Assembly (NCBI RefSeq): GCF_037023755.1
Contig: NZ_CP146100.1
Span: forward strand, 6,416,501 to 6,480,500
DNA length: 64,000 nucleotides
From: Saccharopolyspora sp. SCSIO 74807
GTDB lineage: Bacteria > Actinomycetota > Actinomycetes > Mycobacteriales > Pseudonocardiaceae
Reading direction: 5' to 3'
Each line of letters begins with the position of its first letter. Within the stretch, counting starts at the first letter, position 1. Under the pieces are notes generated by a model, which saw only the letters and a program-made list of their open reading frames with translations, had not been told where the DNA came from and searched no databases. Positions 35,819 through 44,162 of this stretch are shown piece after piece. The position numbers and the translations under genes were made by a program.

Positions 35819-36961
35819 GTGCGCCCCTACCGCACACTGCTCGAACAGAAGATCAGAGAACGCCGGATGACCTTGGAGGAGTTCGCGGCCTACGCCGAGG
35901 GGTTCGCCCGGGAACACGGCGAGCCAGGAACCCTCAGCCTCCGTCACCTGCAACGCCTGGTCGCAGGCAAAGGCCCGAAAGGCCAACCCCTCGGCCCGAT
36001 CCGCCCAGCGACCGCGCGCCTCCTGGAACGCATCTTCGAGACGGACAGCAGCGACCTCCTGTCCTCCCCCATGCAGGCCGTCGCCCCACCCGATGACGAC
36101 GCCGCCGAACTCCGGGAACGAATCCAGAAGGCAAAGCGTGTCGATGCAGGCATGTTGCAGAGCCTCCGCGGCCAACTCAACTCTATACGTCGCACCGACC
36201 GCCAATTCGGCGCGATCGTCACGCACACCGAAGTCTTAGCGAGGATATCTCAGGTCCGCGACCTATTCACGTATAGCCTCACCGTCACCACTCGCCGAGA
36301 ACTCGCCATTCTCTTATCAGAGATGCACACTCTAGCAGGATGGCAGGCGCTCGACACTGGCCACCGCTCCGTTTCATGGCGCCACTACGAAGAAGCCAAA
36401 CAAGCAGCCCTAGAAACCGAGGAAATTTCCTACCATGTTCACGCTACAGCTGAACAAGCTTTCACCTTGATCGACCTCAACTACACCACCACAGCGGTTC
36501 ATCTGCTCGAATCGACACTCCGAGCAGCCGAACGCCGCTGCCCACAACTCCTACGCGCTTGGCTTGTTGCCGCCCACGGAGAGACATTAGCAGCCGATCG
36601 ACAACCGGACCAATCTCGAAAGCAGTTTGACGAAGCCGAACATCAACTCCCACGAGAAAGCGTTCCAAAAGAGGGACCGTACATAGTTCTCGATAGGAAT
36701 CACCTTACACGCTGGCGTGGCCACTCGGTATCCCAATCAGACCGTGTGGGCTCTTTCAGCTTGCTAACCAATGCACTGAAGGGCCTGGATCCGACATTCA
36801 TCCGCGCAGAGTCCGCCCTTAGAGTTGACCTAGCAAGCGCACTAATTGCACTGCACGAGATCGATAAAGCCTCTGGGCAGCTCGACAAGGCAAGCAAGAT
36901 GGCTTACAACTTGGGGTCCATTAGGCAACTAAGACGAATTAGCGCGCTGCGGACTGTTTAG
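35819..36961 (+). CDS. Regulator with TPR-like C-terminus (B)
   Basis: 380 residues. The N-terminus has a helix-turn-helix-like stretch (LLEQKIRERRMTLEEFAAYAEG, then LSLRHLQRLVAG). The C-terminal domain parallels regulator A: RRTDRQFGAIVTHTEVL matches QIDRRFGGVTMLDQL; MHTLAGWQALDTGHRSVSW matches ASTLAGWEALDRSAHGQAW; VHATAEQAFTLIDLNYT matches VAHATAEQAFVLIDIGE. The two are paralogues. From about 36200 the gene becomes less GC-rich with more A/T-ending codons, so the C-terminal half looks recently acquired or less ameliorated. Confidence 0.78.
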   Translation: MRPYRTLLEQKIRERRMTLEEFAAYAEGFAREHGEPGTLSLRHLQRLVAGKGPKGQPLGPIRPATARLLERIFETDSSDLLSSPMQAVAPPDDDAAELRERIQKAKRVDAGMLQSLRGQLNSIRRTDRQFGAIVTHTEVLARISQVRDLFTYSLTVTTRRELAILLSEMHTLAGWQALDTGHRSVSWRHYEEAKQAALETEEISYHVHATAEQAFTLIDLNYTTTAVHLLESTLRAAERRCPQLLRAWLVAAHGETLAADRQPDQSRKQFDEAEHQLPRESVPKEGPYIVLDRNHLTRWRGHSVSQSDRVGSFSLLTNALKGLDPTFIRAESALRVDLASALIALHEIDKASGQLDKASKMAYNLGSIRQLRRISALRTV

Positions 36962-37039
36962 GTACTACTTGCCGAAGCAAATACTAAAGGTTGGCACCGC
37001 GCCGGTGATGGCCCACAGGACTAATGCGATCATGGCATA

Positions 37040-38530
37040 GTGCGTGAGTTCAGGTTGAGACGATTGCGTCGGCAGATGCGCTGGCTTCCCCGTGTTTTCT
37101 GGCTACGTCGTTTAGGCGTGGCACTCGTGGTTGTTGGCTTGGCATGCGGGCTACCCGTGGATTGGCTTGCACTATTGCGGTCAACAGAACATGCGCTCTT
37201 GCGCATAGGATTCCCTGGGGCGCTGGCAGGAACAGGATTGGCACTGCTTGTTATAGCCACCATAGCCAACAAGGCTTTGCGGCCTAATAGGAATCCCACT
37301 AACTCGCAGCCGGAAGTGCGCCCCCTTCGATGGTGGTGGGTACTGCTTGTGGCCTTGAGCATTACGGCGGTCAGTGGCCTCGTGCTGCTCAAGCTGCTCG
37401 ACGTCGCCGCCCAGGCTCCGCCCGCAGAGATCGCCAAGATTCGAATCGAGGCGGTTCGGACTACATTGACTTTGGCTGCGGGTCTGGTCGGTGTTGTTGC
37501 ACTGGTGTTTACCTCTCGTCGGCAGTGGCTCGCCGAGCATTCGCAGCGCCACACCGAGAGCGATGCGGCTGAGCAACGAGCGACCGATCTTTATAGCGCG
37601 GCAGCAGCGCAATTAGATTCGGACAAAGCTCCTGTTCGCTTGGCAGGACTTTACACACTGGAAAGAATTGGACAGGTAAACAAAAGCCAAAGGCAGACAG
37701 TAATTAACCTACTGTGTGCTTACCTTAGAGTTCATTTTACTCATCCGAATGAACCAAACGACGGCGCGCTAAGCAAGCCCGCGGATGCATCCGCACAGGA
37801 ACCCTTTTTGATCGATTTGGCGCCCACCCTAGCAGCAGCTGCAGGACTATCGCTAGATGGAGTTGAACGCCAGGAAGGGGAACTCGAAGTCCGCCGAGCC
37901 GCTCAAAATTTGATCTGCAGTCATCTTCGTCCAGATTTCTGGGACAAAAATGGCCGCCCTGGCGGCAGAGATTTTTGGGGAGATCTGAGAATCGACCTGT
38001 CTAGTGCAGTTCTTCACGACTGGGACGCATCGAGATGCTCGATACATGGTAACTTCTCGAAAGCTCAGTTCCATGGTGAAACAAGATTCTCCCGCGCACA
38101 TGTATCCTCCTCGAACTTTTCCGGCGCGAAATTTTTCGGCGAAGTCAGGTTTGGCGACCGTTTTCATAAGGGTGGCCAATTCGAAGGGATAGTGAGCTTC
38201 ATGAGAGCTCGATTTTATGATGTTGCTTCCTTCGAGGGATTAACCATCGAGGAGTCGGCGAACTTCCTAGAGGCAGAATTTGAACGAAGCGTCAAATTTG
38301 ACGAAAAGTTACACGCGAAAAAGGTAGACCTATACGGTGCACGAGTTCGCAGAGACCCCAAAGGAAAACTACCAGAGCCCACCTGGCCTAGCGGTTGGAA
38401 GCTTACAGGACCGGTGGAGTCCCCTGAGGGGAAAGCTGGCCGCTGGGATGAGTTTGTTCCTCAAGCTTTTCCTGGCCCGTTGGTCTGGGATCCGCTTTCC
38501 TCAGATTCCAGCGGAGAACGCCGGGAATAG
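37040..38530 (+). CDS. Membrane protein with pentapeptide-like repeats (cargo)
   Basis: 496 residues. Four hydrophobic helices lie at about 22-45, 55-75, 95-118 and 135-155. The C-terminal half has pentapeptide-style repeats with a central Phe or Leu: FSKAQFHGETRFSRAHV, SNFSGAKFFGEVRFGD, FEGIVSFMRARFYDVASFEG and ANFLEAEFERSVKFDEKL. The fold is a right-handed beta helix; such tails can be binding or toxin/immunity surfaces. The codon use is AT-richer than the core genes, and it is the last gene before attR, so it is cargo. The function is unknown. The GTG start lacks a strong ribosome site. Confidence 0.72.
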   Translation: MREFRLRRLRRQMRWLPRVFWLRRLGVALVVVGLACGLPVDWLALLRSTEHALLRIGFPGALAGTGLALLVIATIANKALRPNRNPTNSQPEVRPLRWWWVLLVALSITAVSGLVLLKLLDVAAQAPPAEIAKIRIEAVRTTLTLAAGLVGVVALVFTSRRQWLAEHSQRHTESDAAEQRATDLYSAAAAQLDSDKAPVRLAGLYTLERIGQVNKSQRQTVINLLCAYLRVHFTHPNEPNDGALSKPADASAQEPFLIDLAPTLAAAAGLSLDGVERQEGELEVRRAAQNLICSHLRPDFWDKNGRPGGRDFWGDLRIDLSSAVLHDWDASRCSIHGNFSKAQFHGETRFSRAHVSSSNFSGAKFFGEVRFGDRFHKGGQFEGIVSFMRARFYDVASFEGLTIEESANFLEAEFERSVKFDEKLHAKKVDLYGARVRRDPKGKLPEPTWPSGWKLTGPVESPEGKAGRWDEFVPQAFPGPLVWDPLSSDSSGERRE

Positions 38531-38720
38531 GAAAACCTACGAATAAAGGGCACCTGCGGCTTGAGGAGATCGGCACGCCACGCACGCGGAACGCGCGTGT
38601 GGGTACCCGTGGGCATGGACATGGGCATGAACGAACGCCACCGATGCCCTCAAAACGACGCTTCCACCACCGATCCGGTTCTTCTGCCGCAGGACAACAC
38701 CAGAGCCACACCGCTCGGCC

Positions 38721-38765
38721 GACTCAAAATCCGTACAGTGTCCGTTCGAATCGGACCGGGGGCAC
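38721..38765 (+). repeat. attR: 45-bp direct repeat, right copy
   Basis: Exact copy of 26556-26600 (tRNA-Leu 3' half). The sequence to its left no longer matches the tRNA (C replaces G just before it), so no functional tRNA is encoded here. It ends the element about 190 bases after the pentapeptide gene. Confidence 0.93.
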
Positions 38766-38862
38766 ATACAGCATCGTCACGACACCGTTCTGGTCGTGAA
38801 CTGCGCATATCCGCACAGGTCAGCATCGTTCGTCGTCGGCGCGGCCGTGCCGGTGGTACGCG

Positions 38863-39588
38863 ATGATCGCCGATCGAGACACGGTCATCCGGGCCCTGAC
38901 GGGGATCATCGGAACCGTCATCGCGCTGACCTTTCTGTTCGGGTTCGGCAACGTCTTCAGCCTCGGACTGCGACTCGGGGTGCCGGTCTACGTGGCCCCA
39001 CTGGTCGCACCAGCCGTCGATCTCTCCGTCCTCGGCTTGTTGATCGGCACCCGCTACCTCGCGCTACACGGAGCGTCTCGGGAGCAACTGCGCCCTGCCC
39101 GTCGGCTGCTGTTGGGCGCCAGTGAGCACCCGAAGGTGGAGGTCGGGGGAGCTTACTCGAACACAAAGGACCAGGTCAGCGCCCTGGAAATACTGCGGAC
39201 GAAGCTGCCGGACCTGGCTACACCGCCCCAGTCGACACCGAAGCGGGCAAAGCCCGGCCGCAATCGGCGCCTCCCCGACGCGCAGGTGCAGCAACTGATC
39301 GAGGGCTACAAGTCCGGCGCAACCGTCTACGAACTGGGTGATCAATTCGGCATCGAGCGCCGCACAGTAAGCGCGATCCTGCACCGCCACGGGGTTCCGA
39401 TGCGTCGCCACGGCCTGTCCGAGGAGCAGGTCGACAACGCCGTTCGGTTCTACAACCAGGGGTGGTCGCTGGCCCCGATCGCCGCACGCATGAACGTCGC
39501 CGCCGACACCGTCCGCCAACGCCTGCACGAACGCGGCGTCGCCATCCGTGACACCCAGGGACAGCCTCGGGCCGGTGACACCCGATGA
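38863..39588 (+). CDS. Membrane-fragment/HTH hybrid protein
   Basis: 241 residues. Residues 1-70 hold two hydrophobic helices ([40 protein letters not shown]) like the first part of a DUF2637/SpdB protein. Residues about 110-230 hold two resolvase-type helix-turn-helix units: [20 protein letters not shown] followed by [12 protein letters not shown], and [20 protein letters not shown] followed by [12 protein letters not shown]. It overlaps the next gene by ATGA. It may be a natural membrane-linked regulator or a fusion made by deletion between an spd gene and a recombinase-type gene. Confidence 0.65.
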   Translation: MIADRDTVIRALTGIIGTVIALTFLFGFGNVFSLGLRLGVPVYVAPLVAPAVDLSVLGLLIGTRYLALHGASREQLRPARRLLLGASEHPKVEVGGAYSNTKDQVSALEILRTKLPDLATPPQSTPKRAKPGRNRRLPDAQVQQLIEGYKSGATVYELGDQFGIERRTVSAILHRHGVPMRRHGLSEEQVDNAVRFYNQGWSLAPIAARMNVAADTVRQRLHERGVAIRDTQGQPRAGDTR

Positions 39589-40385
39589 CCAGCACGCCAT
39601 CCCCAACAAGCCCCACCCCCGATCGATCACTGCACCTGCAATGCGCGTGCACGCTCCTGGTAGCCGTCGGCGCGGCCTACGTCTCCTACCGGCACGGCCG
39701 CGAGTTCGCCCTACGGTTCGGCGCCGACGAGACCACCGCAACTCTCTGGCCGCTCATCGTTGATGGCTTGTTGACGATGGCGACCATCGAGCTGTGGAAA
39801 ACCGGTCACCGTCATCGCGCCACCGGGCAATGGAAAGCATGGTTGTCCTTCGTTCTCGGCATCGGACTCTCCCTATGCGCCAACATCGCTTCCGCACCCG
39901 AGCTGAACTCCTTCTCCATCGCCGTCGCCGCCTGCCCACCCCTAGCACTGCTGCTATCGGTCGAACTACTCAACCAGGCTCTCAAGCGGCGCCACGCGGA
40001 GACAGCGAGCGGCATCGGTCACCAGTCAGACGAGAACGCATCACCAGAGCCGCACTCACCGGACATGGGTGAAACCCGCTCGTTGCCAGAGGAGTCCGGG
40101 GCGAGTGCCGAGGTGCCAGCGCTGCGCACGGTCGTGAACAACGCGCCTGGTCACAGCACCAACAGCCACGATGCTGACTCAGGATTTCCGCACGATGAGG
40201 ATGCTGATCCGCTGCGCGAAGAAGCCCACAGGCTCGACGTCGAACACTGGAACCTGCACCAGCGCCCGATCTCAGCCGACACCCTCCGCCGCAAGCTCAA
40301 TATCGGCTCGAAACGAGCCCGCACCCTTACCCACCACATCCGCCAACACCGCCAACCAACTGCAGCGCTGCCAGCGGCGCGATGA
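39585..40385 (+). CDS. DUF2637 (SpdB-like) membrane protein, second copy
   Basis: 266 residues. Four hydrophobic segments (about 20-38, 50-66, 86-104 and 110-126) carry the family features [18 protein letters not shown] and [21 protein letters not shown] disordered acidic linker leads to a C-terminal winged-helix-like end ([20 protein letters not shown]), which suggests DNA or partner binding. Being a second DUF2637 gene beyond attR, it indicates a decayed or neighbouring mobile element. Confidence 0.8.
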   Translation: MTSTPSPTSPTPDRSLHLQCACTLLVAVGAAYVSYRHGREFALRFGADETTATLWPLIVDGLLTMATIELWKTGHRHRATGQWKAWLSFVLGIGLSLCANIASAPELNSFSIAVAACPPLALLLSVELLNQALKRRHAETASGIGHQSDENASPEPHSPDMGETRSLPEESGASAEVPALRTVVNNAPGHSTNSHDADSGFPHDEDADPLREEAHRLDVEHWNLHQRPISADTLRRKLNIGSKRARTLTHHIRQHRQPTAALPAAR

Positions 40386-40492
40386 GCACGTCCGCATCGG
40401 TTCTGGAGGCCGACACCACGGCGCAGTCCGACCAGATGTGTGCGTCGACGATCCCATTGCAAGTTCGCGACGGCGGAGGACCGCGGCCACAT

Positions 40493-40751
40493 GCGGTCGT
40501 CGCATCCTCCTCATGAGGGTCAACGCCACAGTACGAATCCCCCGCGGTTTCGCGGCGCAGTTCGTCGTTGCGATCCTCGCCGGTCCTGGAGGGCCGACGC
40601 CACGGTCGAGGGTTTCCACGTCGTCGTCGCGGCGCTTCGAGTTGCGATCCTCGCCGGTCCTAGAGGGCCGACGCCATTTTCGCTCGGGCGCACGATCTCG
40701 GTCTGCCCGCCGTCGTTGCGATCCTCGCCGGCCCTGGAGGATGAGAAACCG
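40493..40751 (-). CRISPR. Orphan, short CRISPR-like array
   Basis: Four repeats spaced exactly 74 bp apart: a degenerate one ending at 40529, two good ones at 40567-40603 and 40641-40677 (two differences between them), and one at 40715-40751 that diverges in its last third. The repeat is 37 bp, beginning GTTGCGATCCTCGCCGG; read on the minus strand it ends in GAGGATCGCAAC, like CRISPR repeat 3' handles. The three intervening spacers are each 37 bp and unrelated to one another. A further weak repeat-like stretch ends at 40419. There are no cas genes in the window. The array lies between the DUF2637 gene and a STAND gene. Confidence 0.65.
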
Positions 40752-40821
40752 CCTACGGGGACCAGTACCCTGCGGTAATCTTGCTGTCACGATCAGTATC
40801 GGACCGGGGAAAGGCACGCCA

Positions 40822-42912
40822 GTGGCCGACATCGGGGCATGCAACAACGTTTCGGACACTGCAGGAGTGATCATCCAGGGTAATGGCGTTGGCCCTATTA
40901 CGTTCGCTGCGCCAGCGATGCCGTACGTCGGACCACCACAACCTTTGGCGCCACCGGACTACTTTGTCGATCGCGAGGATCAATTCCGAGACATCCGCGA
41001 GCTAGCGGACACCACGGGACCGTCCTGCCCACGTCCGCCGGTGGGAGTTGTTGCCGGTATACGCGGGGTTGGGAAGACCGCACTCCTGCGCAAAGCTGGC
41101 GCTGATCTTAGCGGTTCCTTCAGCGACGGGATCTTACATGTCGCGTACGGACCCCACGAAAAAACGCCACATGACGCCATGGCACGGATGCTGGCACAAA
41201 TGCACTTCCCACAAGATCGCGTCCCATCAGACACTGCAATGCGGGCTGATTGCCTGCGTGCCATGCTCGCCAGAAAACGGGTCGTGATACTTCTCGACAA
41301 TGTCACCAACCCAGAACAAGTGACGAGCGTATTGCCGACTTCCGGGACAGCATTGGTTCTGGTCGCAACAGACAGGCCAGCGTTATTAGAAGATCTCTAC
41401 GTTGACGGGGCACTTCCCCTGGACCTGAGACAGTTGGACTCCGACGATGCGGTCGATCTGCTGTTTCAGATTTGCTCCGAATGCCCTATCAAAAAAGACT
41501 CGGCGGAAGTGAAAGAGCTCGCGGCGCTATGCGGCTGTCTGCCCTTGGCACTGCGTATCGTCGGGGCACAGTTGGTGATGCGACCGTGGTTGACCGTGTC
41601 GGATCTCGTTGAAGAGCTACGTACTTCGGGTTCTCGTACCGAGCGTAAGGTCCTCGCCCAGCTGTCCGCCGCATTCGACCTGGTTTACAGAAATCTGACG
41701 AAAACACAGAAGGAAGTGTACAGAGCACTTGGATTATTCCGTGGCTCACATTTCAGCGCAGAGCCCCTTGCCGCCATGCTGAAACGCGATGTGAAGTCCG
41801 TCCGGGACGATCTACGCGAACTGCACCTCACTTGTGTAGTGAACTGGCAGCAAGACGAATTGTATTCGATCCATAGGCTTGTTCGACTGCACGCCTGCCG
41901 CGTATCCCAGGTCGAGGATTCCAAACGCCGGCGCTCGAGGATGCTTCGGCGAGCAGTTAACTGGTGGCATTTCGGTACGAGAGTATGCGACGTCACACTC
42001 TCCGGTACGGAGCGACTGCGCATCACGGAGCCGACAGACATACCCACAATCGACCGAGAGTACGCTTGGTCGTGGTTCAACCGGGAGCAGAGCAACATCG
42101 CCGCCATGATCGAAGCCGCCGCCGTGAAAGGGTGGCATCGTCGAGTCTGGCAGCTTTTCGAGGCGTTCTTTCCTTTTCTCGACCTCCGTCGTCCCCTCTC
42201 CGTCTGGCTCCAGACCGCCCTCTTGGCGGTCGATGCGGCGAAGCATGACGATCACCGTGCGGCCGAAGCGCGGTGCCGCTGCCTGCTGGCTAAGGTCTAC
42301 CAAGAGTACGAAAAGTACTCGGATGCCCGTGAAGAACTTGAGAACGCTGCGGCCTTGGCGGCGAATTGTGGCGAACGATTGATCGCTTCTATCCATGATT
42401 TTACGGGAAATCTTGCGCTACGGGAGAAGCGGCCCGGCGATGCGCTTGAGCACTTCCTCGCGTCGCTCGAGATCAATATTCGTCTAGGACGGAGGCGCGG
42501 CACAGCCATGCAGACCTGGTTCGTCGGCCGCGCCCTTCGGGACTTGGGCAGGCACGACGAAGCGGAGGAACGATTCGCCGCTGCCCATCAAGGAATACTC
42601 GACGCCGGATCACCCGACCTCGCACCAAGAGTATTGATCGATATTGCGGTGCTTCGAGCTGATCGCGGCTACGTCAACGAAACCAGAGCCCTTCTCGACC
42701 AGGCACAGGAACAGGCGACCAAGTTCGGCAATCTCACCGTTGAAGCCGATGTGGTGATGTTGCGCGCTGAGCTGGCCGGGCGTTGTGGCGATGCAGCCGC
42801 CGAATCAGCCTACCGCAATGAAGCTGCACGTCTATTTGAACGCATGGGAAGCCCTCGAGCCGCACATATCCTCGCGAATTTGCGAACGGATACTCACGAA
42901 GCTACGCCCTGA
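40822..42912 (+). CDS. STAND (NB-ARC-like) ATPase with TPR-like C-terminus
   Basis: 696 residues. A short leader with a GNGVGPITF turn precedes an NB-ARC core: Walker A GIRGVGKTALL near residue 80, Walker B RVVILLDNVTNPEQ near 155, and the GLPL-like CGCLPLALRIVG near 240. A winged-helix part (FDLVYRNLTKTQKEVYRALGLF) follows, then a helical TPR-like region (about 450-690; ARCRCLLAKVYQEYEKYSDA). GTG 40822 is chosen because GGGGAAAGG lies ten bases upstream and the longer frame would read through the CRISPR-like array. STAND proteins are regulators or phage-sensing effectors; no effector domain is recognised. Confidence 0.82.
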   Translation: MADIGACNNVSDTAGVIIQGNGVGPITFAAPAMPYVGPPQPLAPPDYFVDREDQFRDIRELADTTGPSCPRPPVGVVAGIRGVGKTALLRKAGADLSGSFSDGILHVAYGPHEKTPHDAMARMLAQMHFPQDRVPSDTAMRADCLRAMLARKRVVILLDNVTNPEQVTSVLPTSGTALVLVATDRPALLEDLYVDGALPLDLRQLDSDDAVDLLFQICSECPIKKDSAEVKELAALCGCLPLALRIVGAQLVMRPWLTVSDLVEELRTSGSRTERKVLAQLSAAFDLVYRNLTKTQKEVYRALGLFRGSHFSAEPLAAMLKRDVKSVRDDLRELHLTCVVNWQQDELYSIHRLVRLHACRVSQVEDSKRRRSRMLRRAVNWWHFGTRVCDVTLSGTERLRITEPTDIPTIDREYAWSWFNREQSNIAAMIEAAAVKGWHRRVWQLFEAFFPFLDLRRPLSVWLQTALLAVDAAKHDDHRAAEARCRCLLAKVYQEYEKYSDAREELENAAALAANCGERLIASIHDFTGNLALREKRPGDALEHFLASLEINIRLGRRRGTAMQTWFVGRALRDLGRHDEAEERFAAAHQGILDAGSPDLAPRVLIDIAVLRADRGYVNETRALLDQAQEQATKFGNLTVEADVVMLRAELAGRCGDAAAESAYRNEAARLFERMGSPRAAHILANLRTDTHEATP

Positions 42913-43013
42913 CTCAGCACAGGAGCCACCGAAAGCAATACGTATGCCGGTCGCTACCTTCAGCGTGCGAGCTTGATCAGGTCGTTTTGGAAGTATTGGT
43001 TGATGGAGAGTAG

Positions 43014-43314
43014 TCATTCACGCATGTTGCGCCACCGGTCGACTTCTTCTCCCGCGAGACACAGGACGGGGCGGCCGTGACGTGTCTGCGGGCCGGTGGT
43101 CCACAGCGCGAATACGTCGGTGACATCTTCGCCCGCGGCGACCGGAATTCGAGTCGCCGTTCAATGCGCGCCCGATGACCAGGCAGGGGTTGACCGCGAC
43201 CAGACGCCAGCGATCTTGTGCCCGTGCGATCCGCCATGCTTGCTGATCGGCGAGGTCTTCGAATAGCTGTAGGGCTCCCGGGTCAGCGACGAGGTCGTGT
43301 TAGAGGTGCCTCAC
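43014..43314 (-). pseudogene. Frameshifted remnant of a small hypothetical gene
   Basis: Two frames must be joined to give a coherent protein: GALQLFEDLADQQAWRIARA then WRLVAVNPCLVIGRALNG in one, and, after a shift near 43140, EDVTDVFALWTTGPQTRHGR then VLCLAGEEVDRWRNMRE in another. An in-frame TAA also lies just after the likely GTG start (43314). The family is not recognised. Confidence 0.5.
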
Positions 43315-43501
43315 GTGCATCGTGGACGGGGTCGGTACGGCTGGAGCGGGCCAGCGCGTCAGCGCCGGCTTTCATGCCATCGACGCCACCTAGGTCGAAG
43401 AGGTGGCGGAGGAACCGTAGCCGCAGCCACAGGCACATCGGCTTGACGACGGCGATCAGCAGACTCAACGAAAGCGCCAAGATGGCGAGAGGCTGGTTCA
43501 C
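43283..43501 (-). CDS. Small membrane protein (72 aa)
   Basis: 72 residues: one hydrophobic helix at about residues 4-22 (PLAILALSLSLLIAVVKPM), then a basic amphipathic stretch (LRLRFLRHLFDLGGVDG) and a hydrophilic tail. GTG 43501 has GGAGGG seven bases upstream, a good site in a region otherwise lacking genes. It overlaps the start of the downstream pseudogene, so the two were probably an operon. The function is unknown. Confidence 0.5.
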   Translation of the reverse strand: MNQPLAILALSLSLLIAVVKPMCLWLRLRFLRHLFDLGGVDGMKAGADALARSSRTDPVHDAREAPLTRPRR

Positions 43502-44162
43502 GGATTCCCTCCGGCTGCTCAACGTAGCCGAAGAAAACCTCACTGGAGCATCTCCAAGTGCGAGGGGTCCTCCGGCTGCGTCCAGGCATGCTGAACTAAC
43601 CGGAGGTCTCTCCCACCAGCTGCCGGAGCTAGCCGGGACACCGGGCAGTCGAACCAACGGTCGCTGCCGCGTTGACGATGCCGCCGCGAAGGAATACTCC
43701 CCTCCACACGTGCTGCCGACGTTACAACGTTCGCAACGATCACGTCCAGGCAAGACTAGGAGGGGTAATGCATCCCTTTGCGTGCCCGGACACCTCCACA
43801 CGCTCGTGAGTGCCACCGCCGGCGTGCCAAGTCTCGCTCCAGCCAGCTCCGGAATGACCGCTCCACCCGGCTAGCACACCGCCAACTGGTCAATCCTCAG
43901 CGACGTCCCGCAAGCGAAGTTCGTATACAGCAAGATGCGTTTGCCTACGCCTTTGCAATCGGAGATGACCGCACCGGTGTAACCGGAATCGACTCCCGCT
44001 CCTCCGCAAACAAGTACCGATAGGCCACTGAGGATGGTCACGCTGTCACGGTAGCGAGCGACGCGCTACGTGCGGCGTTTCGGCGGAGGGGACGGTCGCC
44101 CTGTCGGCGGTCGGTTCGCGGGCAGTACATGCGTACTGTGTAGCGGCTGGGGGTGGTCGCTG
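43502..44162. other. 661-bp stretch without a recognisable gene
   Basis: Open frames here have no coherent protein features. The region must contain the promoter of the STAND gene starting at 44163. No repeats or RNA structures were recognised. Confidence 0.55.

Larger units (their letters stand above)
26556..38765 (+). mobile_element. Integrated AICE (pSAM2-type integrative and conjugative element)
   Basis: About 12.2 kb between perfect 45-bp att repeats, with one end inside a tRNA-Leu gene. Genes in order: tyrosine integrase, DCL/HNH-like cargo, Nudix protein, two minus-strand regulators, then an excisionase-WhiB-Spd-Spd-TraB operon, two small minus-strand genes, a regulator and a pentapeptide-repeat cargo gene. 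A single FtsK/TraB translocase plus site-specific integration into a tRNA gene defines AICEs, which transfer double-stranded DNA between mycelia. No replication initiator (RepSA, RepAM or Prim-Pol) was recognised, so autonomous replication after excision is uncertain. Confidence 0.9.

Noticed and set aside
40798-40809. ATCGGACCGGGG, 12 bases shared with the tRNA-Leu 3' end, as a possible third att site
   Set aside because: Only 12 GC-rich bases match and the flanks do not; expected by chance over this much sequence.
40171-40821. N-terminal extension of the first STAND gene
   Set aside because: The extension reads through the CRISPR-like array, giving repeated AILAGPxGPTP segments, and overlaps the DUF2637 gene. 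GTG 40822 with a good ribosome site is the better start.
43218-43874. Plus-strand 218-codon open frame
   Set aside because: No coherent features; the minus strand holds the small membrane gene and pseudogene with better signals.
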